Origin: Lichenicoccus sp964245755
Lineage (GTDB): Bacteria > Pseudomonadota > Alphaproteobacteria > Acetobacterales > Acetobacteraceae
Length of the DNA stretch: 24,735 nucleotides
Assembly: GCA_964245755.1 (NCBI GenBank)
Contig: CAXTNV010000043.1
Coordinates: 1-24,735, forward strand
Direction of reading: 5' to 3'
Positions 7,866 through 13,775 of this stretch are shown here, in pieces (the stretch's first letter is position 1; every line of letters begins with the position of its first letter). Both the position numbers and the translations under genes were made by a program. The notes under the pieces were generated by a model that saw only the letters and a program-made list of their open reading frames with translations, made no database searches and had not been told where the DNA came from.

Positions 7866-8707
7866 ACCGCATCGCCTTCCAGGGCGAGCGCGGCGCATAC
7901 TCCGACCTCGCCTGTCGCACCGCCTACCCCGGATGGGAGACGGTGCCATGCGACACTTTCGCTGCCGCGATCGAGACCGTGCACGACGGCGGCGCCGAAC
8001 TTGCGATGCTGGCCTGTGAGAACAGCCTGGCCGGGCGTGTGCCGGACATCCACGCGCTGCTGCCCGGTGCCGGGCTGCACATCGTCGGCGAGCACTTCCA
8101 GCGCGTGGAGCACTGCCTGATCGGACTGCCCGGCACAACTGTCGCGGAGCTCCGGCGCCTGCACACCCACCCGGTGGCGATGGGCCAGGTGCGTCGCCTG
8201 ATCCGCGAGCTCGGGCTGACCCCGGTGATCGAGGCCGACACCGCGGGCTCCGCGGCACTGATCGCCAGATGGGGCCGCAGGGAGGAGGCCGCGGTGGCCT
8301 CGTCGCTGGCGGCGGAGCTGAACGGGCTGCAGATCCTGCGCCGCAACGTCGAGGACGCCGCGCACAACACCACGCGCTTCTACGTCGCCGCGCGCGAGCC
8401 CCGCACCCAGGCACCCGGGACGCCGGGCACGATGACGACGATCCTTTTCCGTGTCCGGAACGTGCCTGCCGCGCTCTTCAAGGCGATGGGCGGCTTCGCC
8501 ACCAACGGCGTCAACATGACGCGGCTGGAGAGCTACATGCTCGACGGTGCCTTCACGGCGACCCAGTTCATGGCTGACGTCGACGGCCATCCCGACGATC
8601 CCGGGCCGCGGCGCGCGCTCGACGAGCTGCGCTTCTTCTCCGACGAGACGCGCATCCTCGGCGTCTACCCGAGGTCATCGTTCCGGGACGGCGCCGGCCA
8701 GGCTTGA
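7862..8707 (+). CDS. pheA: Prephenate dehydratase (monofunctional)
   Basis: It converts prephenate to phenylpyruvate in phenylalanine synthesis. The 281 residues carry the periplasmic-binding-like catalytic domain, from RIAFQGERGAYSD through the ENSLAGRV segment, and the signature NTTRFYV with the catalytic Thr-Arg-Phe. A C-terminal ACT domain follows (TTILFRVRNVPAALFKAM, then NMTRLESYM), which in this family senses phenylalanine. There is no chorismate mutase domain, so it is not the bifunctional E. coli P-protein. The start is the GTG at 7862, overlapping the kdsB stop. In the ACT domain the usual ESRP reads ESYM, a substitution in the ligand-binding loop that may alter feedback control (inference). 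Confidence 0.95.
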   Translation: MNRIAFQGERGAYSDLACRTAYPGWETVPCDTFAAAIETVHDGGAELAMLACENSLAGRVPDIHALLPGAGLHIVGEHFQRVEHCLIGLPGTTVAELRRLHTHPVAMGQVRRLIRELGLTPVIEADTAGSAALIARWGRREEAAVASSLAAELNGLQILRRNVEDAAHNTTRFYVAAREPRTQAPGTPGTMTTILFRVRNVPAALFKAMGGFATNGVNMTRLESYMLDGAFTATQFMADVDGHPDDPGPRRALDELRFFSDETRILGVYPRSSFRDGAGQA

Positions 8708-8767
8708 GCCGCGCCCGGGGTTTAGCCGCGCTCAGGGTCGCGGCAAGGCCAGGGCCGCGGCAAGGCG
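8708..8767. other. Short spacer between convergent genes
   Basis: These 60 bp separate the 3' ends of pheA and the retropepsin-like gene. They hold a direct repeat of GCGGCAAGGC (8751-8760 is close to the second copy) but no convincing hairpin with a T-run. I see no gene. Confidence 0.5.
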
Positions 8768-9706
8768 TCAGGGGAGCACGAACAGCACCTCCCGCCTGCG
8801 GAAATCGATCGACACGCTGCGGAACACGCGCAGCACGTCCATCCCGAGCAGCAGCGCCGGCCGGTCGTCGAGGCCGAACTGGGTGAAGGTGTGCAGGCTG
8901 GCGTAGGCGACCGGCGCGTGCTGGATGGTGACCTCGCCGAGACGGATCTCGGGCATCTCGTCAAGCTCCACCTGGGTCTGCCTGCCGGTCACGCTGATCA
9001 GGCGCTCCACCGGCAGCCTGGCGTCGCGCCCGTCGGCGAAACGCATCAGCCGGCGCAGGGCGTCGTTGCCGATCGTGTTCTGCGCGCCTGAATCCAGGAT
9101 GACGAAGATCGGCCTGGCCTGGCTTTCCGCGTCGACCAGGACCAGCTGCCCGAAGCGCCTGCGCCCCTGGACGATCGTGGCGCTGGCGGAGAAGTCGTCG
9201 CCCGCCTCGCCGGACGGCGCGACCAGCAGCCGCTTTTCCTTGAAGTCCAGCACCACGTGCTGGCCGCGCAGGCTGTCGATGCCGAGCATGCCGTCGGCGC
9301 CGAGATCGCTCGCCGGAAGCACGGGCGCATCCACGCCCCGGATCTGCCGGCGACCGACGTCGAGCCGGTCGATCAGCACGGTGTCGACGCGCTCGCGGAC
9401 CAGCGCGTCGTCGAGCGCCACCCGGGGTCCCGGCGGAAGCTTAAGGGTGATCGCCAGCTCGCGCGATATAACCGAGCGGTTGGCGCCGGTGTCGACCACG
9501 AACGGGTAGGGGCCGTGGCCGTCGACCATGACCGGAATGGTCAGCCGCGCCGAACGGTCCTCGGCGGTCGCGAACGCCTCCGCGCCGCCCGGCGGGGGAG
9601 ACAGGCGGCTGTCGCTCAGCTGCACCGGCGGCGGATCCGGGCCTGCGGCGCCGAGACACAGCAGCAGGCCGATGACGCCCAAGCGCGGTAGGCCGGATGC
9701 GCCCAT
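8768..9706 (-). CDS. Exported retropepsin-like protein with two aspartic-protease half-domains
   Basis: A 312-residue protein. Residues 1-21 look like a signal peptide (MGASGLPRLGVIGLLLCLGA). The first half-domain has FVVDTGANRSVIS with the catalytic-type Asp72-Thr-Gly and a psi-loop partner ADGMLGID (137-144). The second has FVILDSGAQNTIG with Asp205-Ser-Gly and partner ALLLGMDVL (284-292). Each half thus has the D-[TS]-G plus hydrophobic-hydrophobic-G arrangement of clan AA, as in eukaryotic pepsins, but with bacterial retropepsin-like sequences. A periplasmic or lipid-anchored peptidase is likely; the substrate is unknown. The ATG at 9706 has AGGAGA seven bases upstream. It lies 86 bp downstream of the GlcG/HbpS gene on the same strand and may be the last gene of that unit. 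Confidence 0.85.
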   Translation of the reverse strand: MGASGLPRLGVIGLLLCLGAAGPDPPPVQLSDSRLSPPPGGAEAFATAEDRSARLTIPVMVDGHGPYPFVVDTGANRSVISRELAITLKLPPGPRVALDDALVRERVDTVLIDRLDVGRRQIRGVDAPVLPASDLGADGMLGIDSLRGQHVVLDFKEKRLLVAPSGEAGDDFSASATIVQGRRRFGQLVLVDAESQARPIFVILDSGAQNTIGNDALRRLMRFADGRDARLPVERLISVTGRQTQVELDEMPEIRLGEVTIQHAPVAYASLHTFTQFGLDDRPALLLGMDVLRVFRSVSIDFRRREVLFVLP

Positions 9707-9792
9707 CGGTGCTTCTCCTGCAGCACGGCTAGCATGGTCGGCGGGGCGCAGGCCAGCCGGCTTGCGCAAGCTGCGGCGCGGCGGCGTGCGGT

Positions 9793-10212
9793 TCACCCGG
9801 CGGCGATGGCGGCGACCCCGATCGCGGCCATCTCCTCGTCCAGCTGCTGCGACATGCCGCTGACGCCGACCGCGCCGATGATGACGCCGTCCGCCGCCAC
9901 CGGCAGGCCGCCGGCCCAGCCGACGATCCGCGCGTCACCATAGAAGCTGGCGCTGACGCCGCGCGCGGGATCGCGCAGGGCGTCGCCCACGTGGCGCGAG
10001 GGCCGACGCAGGCGTGCCGCGGTGTAGGCCTTGTTGATCGCAACCCGCACCGCGCTCACCGGCGCGGTGTCGAGCCGCAGCAGGGCGACGAGCTCGCCCT
10101 GCGTGTCGCAGACGGCGACCACTGCGGCGTCGCGGCGGCGGTCGAGCGCCGCGCGGACCGCAGCGATCGCCCGCATCGCCTCCTGGTGGCCGAGCATCCG
10201 GATCATCGGCAC
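9793..10212 (-). CDS. GlcG/HbpS family (DUF336-type) protein
   Basis: A 139-residue soluble protein with the GlcG/HbpS fold pattern: an N-terminal helix with AMRAIAAVRAA, the strand VAVCDTQGELVALLRLD, NKAYTAARLRRPS, and the C-terminal GGLPVAADGVIIGAVGVSG. Members occur as small oligomeric proteins; some bind heme (HbpS), and others are of unknown role in glycolate or diol operons. I cannot see the heme ligands from sequence alone, so heme binding is only a possibility. The GTG at 10212 has GGAGG six bases upstream, better placed than for the ATG at 10206. It follows the oxidoreductase stop by 20 bp, so the two are almost certainly co-transcribed. Confidence 0.88.
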   Translation of the reverse strand: MPMIRMLGHQEAMRAIAAVRAALDRRRDAAVVAVCDTQGELVALLRLDTAPVSAVRVAINKAYTAARLRRPSRHVGDALRDPARGVSASFYGDARIVGWAGGLPVAADGVIIGAVGVSGMSQQLDEEMAAIGVAAIAAG

Positions 10213-10232
10213 CGACAGCCTCCGCGTGCGGC

Positions 10233-11312
10233 TCAGGCGGCTGGCGCGAGATCGCTCGTGGGCGGCAGTCCGGCCGCCGCACGCCAGCGATCGAGGGTAT
10301 GCATGTTGCCCAGGCTGTCGGCCGGGGTCATTCCCGGCCAGGCCGCCTCGCGCCGGTCGATCGCCGCCGCCGCCGCGTCCGCCTCGATGGCGTAGAGCCA
10401 GTCCACGGTGTCCACGACGATCTCCTCGACAGCGCCGTCCGGCCGGCGCAGGTCGCGCAACACGAGGCTGCAGCGCCCGCCGAAGCGGCCGCTGCAGAAC
10501 CAGGGCGAGGCCAGCTCGAGCTGGGGCTCCGTGCCGGTGATCCGCACCACGTTCTCCTGCGCCAGCGCCACGCTCACCGAGAGCTGTGCCAGGATCCCGC
10601 CGGCGAAGCCGAGGGTGGCGACCGACACCTCGTCCACCAGGCTGACGCCGATCCGGGCAGCGGCCTGCACCGTCTCGGGATCTAGGAACGGCAGGCCGTG
10701 GGCGACGCCGGCGATCAGGCGCGCCATCGAGGTGCAGTAGCCGCCGACATCGAGGATGCCGCCGCCGCCGAGCCCGGCGTCGAAGTAGCGCGAGCCCGCA
10801 TCGAACGGCTTGTGGTAGCCGAAGCTCGCCTGGATCAGCCGCGGCTCGCCGATGGCGCCCGCGCGAAGCAGCTCGACCAGGTGCGCGGTCTGCGGATGCA
10901 CCCGGTACATGAAGGCCTCCATCAGCAACACGTCGTGCCGACGCGCCGCCTCGATGGCGCTGCTCGCCTCCGCCGCATCCATCGCGATCGGCTTCTCGCA
11001 GAGGATATGCTTGCCGGCCGCCGCGGCGCGCCGGGCCAGGGCGGCGTGGGTCGGATGCGGGGTCGCGATGTACACCGCCTGCACCTCGGGATCGGCGAGC
11101 AGGCCGTCTGCGCCGTGATGCAGCCGCGCGCCCGCGAACTCCGCCCCCGGCGGCTCGGGGCGGCGGCTCGACACCGCGGCCAGGCGCCCGTGCCGCGTAT
11201 GCGGGAGCGCGCGCGCGAACTGGCGGGCGATGCGTCCGGTGCCGATGATGCCCCAGGCCAGGGCCGGATCGGCCCGACGACCGGGTATCGCATCCGGCCC
11301 TGGATCAGACAT
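10233..11312 (-). CDS. Gfo/Idh/MocA family NAD(P)-dependent oxidoreductase
   Basis: A 359-residue cytosolic dehydrogenase. The N-terminal Rossmann domain has GIIGTGRIA near residue 20. The family motif is CEKPIAM, in which Lys is catalytic, and HPTHAALA precedes it. MEAFMYRVHPQT and GGGGILDVGGYC mark the C-terminal alpha/beta substrate domain. It resembles trans-1,2-dihydrobenzene-1,2-diol or glucose-fructose oxidoreductase-like members, but the substrate cannot be told from sequence; a sugar, cyclitol or glycoside is typical. The ATG at 11312 overlaps the radical SAM stop in ATGTCTGA (8 bp), with GAGGTG upstream; a GTG at 11327 is the alternative. The tight overlap implies translational coupling to the radical SAM gene. 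Confidence 0.93.
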   Translation of the reverse strand: MSDPGPDAIPGRRADPALAWGIIGTGRIARQFARALPHTRHGRLAAVSSRRPEPPGAEFAGARLHHGADGLLADPEVQAVYIATPHPTHAALARRAAAAGKHILCEKPIAMDAAEASSAIEAARRHDVLLMEAFMYRVHPQTAHLVELLRAGAIGEPRLIQASFGYHKPFDAGSRYFDAGLGGGGILDVGGYCTSMARLIAGVAHGLPFLDPETVQAAARIGVSLVDEVSVATLGFAGGILAQLSVSVALAQENVVRITGTEPQLELASPWFCSGRFGGRCSLVLRDLRRPDGAVEEIVVDTVDWLYAIEADAAAAAIDRREAAWPGMTPADSLGNMHTLDRWRAAAGLPPTSDLAPAA

Positions 11313-12465
11313 GTAGCGGCTCGACACCTCCGCGGCCGCCGATCTCGGTCGTCGCGCGCCCGGGGGTTCCGCTCGTGGCAGTCGGATGCGCTGCTTCGGG
11401 CGGCGCCGGATCGGTCCGTCCCAGCGCGCGGTTGATCGCCTCGTCCTTGCGATCGCAGATGCGGCAGCGCATCGACTGCGTCACGTCGCGGTCGAACAGC
11501 TGCCGCCGCTCGGGCGAGCGCAGCAGGTCGGCGAGCGGGCCCGAGCGGAGATTGCCGTACGCGAGGTGGCCGTAGGGCGCGACCGCGACCTGCGGACAGG
11601 GATAGAGGTGGCCGGACTTGTCGATGGTGACCTGGAAGCGCTGGGTGTGGCAGCGGGTGAAGCTGTTGGCGCGCACCGGCACCGCGGTGTCGGCCAGCAC
11701 CCGGATCTTGGCGTTGTCGCGGAAGCGCTCGGCGAGGCCTTGCAGCAGCGCTTCCCGCTGCTCCGGCAGGTTGTCCACCCGGCCGCCGTCGTTGCGGTCC
11801 TGAGCGACCGCGAGACGGACCAGATCCGACATCTCGGTCAGCGGCCGCAGGTTGGCCTCGAGGTCGTCGTCGATGGTCTCGCGGAACAGCAGCACGGCGA
11901 TGCGCAGCTGCGCGTGGTGGCCGCGACGCCGCTTCTCCTCGTAGAACGCGGCGATGTTGGCGCAGACGCGGTGGAAATACTGCTCTCCGGCCGTGCCTTC
12001 GCCGCGCCCGGCGCCGCCGGACCTGATCGCGTGCAGCGCCTGGTAGTCGCGGGCGTTGAAGGCGTCGAGCGAGAAGGTGACGAAGCACTCGGCGTCGCCC
12101 TGCAGCAGTGCCGCGGCGCACTTGGCATCGAACCGCAACCCCTTGGTGTAGAGACCCAGCCGGAGGTTGCGCGAGCGTATCGCCTCGATGATCCCCGCCG
12201 CCTCCGGATGGGTCAGCGGCTCCGTCGTCACGCCGGACATGACGATCAGCGGATCGCAGTGCGCGATCTCGTCCAGTGCCGCGGCGATCTCGTCGGTCGC
12301 GAGCAGCCGTCCCGCGAGCGGCCGCTGGCCGTGGCCGAAACAATGCGGGCACTGGTAGCGGTCGCAGTGCAGGCCGGGATGCAGCTCGATCTGCATCGGC
12401 CGTCCCGGGTCGTGCGCGCGAACCAGCTGCTGGAGGAAATGATCGGCGTAGTCGAACACGTGCAT
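11305..12465 (-). CDS. Radical SAM protein with SPASM/twitch-like C-terminus
   Basis: A 386-residue protein. The radical SAM [4Fe-4S] site is read as Cys34, Cys39 and Cys42 (HCDRYQCPHC), i.e. CX4CX2C rather than the usual CX3CX2C. SAM-domain features follow: VMSGVTTEPLTHP, LGLYTKGL and VTFSLDAF, the last where these enzymes track reactive conformers. The C-terminal region has Cys272, Cys290, Cys334 and Cys337, with a GxLYPC strand and GNLRSG-PLADLL between. This is a SPASM/twitch-like layout likely to hold an auxiliary Fe-S cluster. About 40 low-complexity residues end the protein. SPASM enzymes often modify peptides or sugars, but no precursor peptide is visible here. The ATG at 12465 (AGGGTGG upstream) is preferred to a TTG at 12522. 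Function is unknown; the family call is firm. Confidence 0.88.
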   Translation of the reverse strand: MHVFDYADHFLQQLVRAHDPGRPMQIELHPGLHCDRYQCPHCFGHGQRPLAGRLLATDEIAAALDEIAHCDPLIVMSGVTTEPLTHPEAAGIIEAIRSRNLRLGLYTKGLRFDAKCAAALLQGDAECFVTFSLDAFNARDYQALHAIRSGGAGRGEGTAGEQYFHRVCANIAAFYEEKRRRGHHAQLRIAVLLFRETIDDDLEANLRPLTEMSDLVRLAVAQDRNDGGRVDNLPEQREALLQGLAERFRDNAKIRVLADTAVPVRANSFTRCHTQRFQVTIDKSGHLYPCPQVAVAPYGHLAYGNLRSGPLADLLRSPERRQLFDRDVTQSMRCRICDRKDEAINRALGRTDPAPPEAAHPTATSGTPGRATTEIGGRGGVEPLHV

Positions 12466-12544
12466 GAAGCCACCCTGCTTCCCGCCGGCCGCTTCACGCC
12501 ATGTGCCAACATCGTCCGGCAAGGATGTCCGACACGAACCCGAT

Positions 12545-12573
12545 ATTATCTCAAAAAGCTATCATGATGCGAA
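12545..12573 (-). promoter_or_regulatory. Candidate sigma-70 promoter for the radical SAM cluster
   Basis: On the minus strand, TTCGCA (12573-12568) and GATAAT (12550-12545) are separated by 17 bp. They match the -35 and -10 consensus at 4 and 5 of 6 positions. They lie in one of the few AT-rich stretches of the window, about 80 bp upstream of the ATG at 12465. Confidence 0.5.
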
Positions 12574-12585
12574 AACGAAGACGAG

Positions 12586-12591
12586 TAGAAT
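12586..12591 (+). promoter_or_regulatory. Candidate -10 element for the wecG-like gene
   Basis: TAGAAT matches TATAAT at 5 of 6 positions, about 47 bp upstream of the ATG at 12639. No good -35 sequence is visible, so this is tentative. It would fire divergently from the radical SAM promoter, with start sites some 60 bp apart. Confidence 0.3.
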
Positions 12592-12638
12592 GTTGCTGAG
12601 CATTCGTATCGCGACACGATCCGGACGGAGCATGAAGC

Positions 12639-13520
12639 ATGGCGGACCTCCCGGCCCCGGGTTTCGGTGCGGCGGAGCATGACGGCCCGGCACAGGCAAC
12701 CCCGGCACAGGCAACCCCGGCACAGGCAACCCCGGCACAGGCACCTCTGCCGGCAGTCGCGCTGCTTGGCCTGGGGTTCGCCGATGCCGGGATCGCCGCG
12801 GTGACCCGCTGGCTCGCCGACCGCCCTGCCGACGCGCCGTTCGGCTACGTGGTCACGCCGAACGCCGACCACCTGGTGCGGATCAGCCGGGATCCGTCGC
12901 TGCTGTCGATCTATCGCTCGGCACTGCTGCGGTTGATGGACTCCACCGTGGTCGCACGGGCCGCGCGCCTGCTCGGCCTGCGCGCAGCGCCGGTGGTGCG
13001 CAGCACCGATCTCGCCGCGGCACTGCTGACCCAGGTGCTGCGCCCGGGGGAGCGGCTGACCGTGATCGGCATGGACCCGGCACTGCTGCCGGTGCTGCGG
13101 CGGCGCTGTCCGTCGATCGAGATCGCGCACCATAATCCGCCGATGGGTTTCGACCGCGACCCGGCGGCCTTCGCCGCCGCGGTAGGCTTCGCGGCGGAGC
13201 ACCCGGCCCGGCTGACCGTGCTCGCGGTAGGCATGCCGCGGCAGGAAAGGCTGGCTGCGGCGATCGCGGCGACGGGGCTGGCGCGCGGCGTCGGCCTGTG
13301 CGTCGGCTCGGCGCTGGAGTTCCTGGTCGAGGCGCACCCCCGGGCGCCGCACTGGATGCGGGAAGCCGGGCTGGAATGGCTGTACCGGATGGTCCGCGAG
13401 CCGCGGCGCCTCGCCCGACGCTACCTCGTGCAGTGCCCGCCGATCTTCGGCCTGCTGCTGCGCGAGCGGCTTCGGGCGGCGGCGCATCGCCGGGCAGGGC
13501 GACGCCCCGGATCGGCCCGG
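12639..13520 (+). CDS. WecG/TagA/CpsF family glycosyltransferase (3' end unclear)
   Basis: The family transfers N-acetylmannosaminuronic acid, N-acetylmannosamine or other sugars onto lipid-linked intermediates in surface polysaccharide synthesis. Family features run from about residue 43: ALLGLGFAD, VVTPNADHLVRISRDP, LTVIGMDPALL, the LAVGMPRQE segment, and GLEWLYRMVREPRRLARRYL near residue 260. Before this is an unusual N-terminal extension with four TPAQA pentapeptides from a 15-bp tandem repeat. The ATG at 12639 has ACGGAG upstream. The frame has no stop where the protein should end (about residue 285); it runs into a G/C homopolymer tract at 13515-13665 and stays open antisense to the GH31 gene. 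The end given is where family similarity stops, not a stop codon. An indel in the tract, real or technical, is likely; a shift to another frame would end it near 13747. Confidence 0.78.
12689..12748. repeat. 15-bp tandem repeat in the glycosyltransferase N-terminus (4 units)
   Basis: There are three exact copies of GGCACAGGCAACCCC at 12689, 12704 and 12719, and a diverged fourth at 12734. In frame they encode repeated Pro-Ala-Gln-Ala-Thr. The period equals that of arrays 1 and 2 but the sequence differs. Confidence 0.9.
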
Positions 13521-13690
13521 GGCGGGGGGCCCCGCCCCCCCCCCGCGCGGGGGGGGCGGGGCGGGCATACCCCGTGGGGGGGACCGGGGGGGGCGCGCGG
13601 GGGGGGGGGGGGGGGCCATGGGCGGGGCGGGGAACCCCCCGTTCGGGCCGGGGGCGGGCGGCCCGGGCCGCTCGACGGCGCGGGATCGCC
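13521..13690. repeat. G/C homopolymer tract with strong hairpin
   Basis: The tract includes C10 at 13535-13544, G17 at 13599-13615, and many other runs of 4-8 G or C. CCCCGCCCCCCCC (from 13531) and GGGGGGGGCGGGG pair around a short GC loop as a near-perfect 13-bp stem. The plus strand has several G-quadruplex-compatible blocks. It lies between the convergent wecG-like and GH31 genes. I see no coding signal. Either it is a real extreme-GC intergenic structure or the base calls are unreliable here. Confidence 0.7.
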
Positions 13691-13775
13691 GGTCAGGCAA
13701 TCCGCGTTCTGGCGAACGGCGGTCTGGCTGAAGGCGGTCCGGCTTGATGCGGTCCGGCTTAATGCGGTCTGGGGA
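13691..13775. repeat. 15-bp tandem repeat array 2 (about 5-6 units)
   Basis: Units of 15 bp start at 13691, 13706, 13721, 13736, 13751 and, degenerate, 13766. The consensus is GGTC(C/T)GGC followed by TKAAKGC. It ends at the GH31 stop codon (13776-13778). It shares the GGTCYGGC core and the position just past a minus-strand stop with array 1. Confidence 0.8.

Noticed and set aside
8751..8767. An intrinsic terminator between pheA and the retropepsin-like gene
   Set aside because: The repeats here are direct rather than inverted and no T-run follows.
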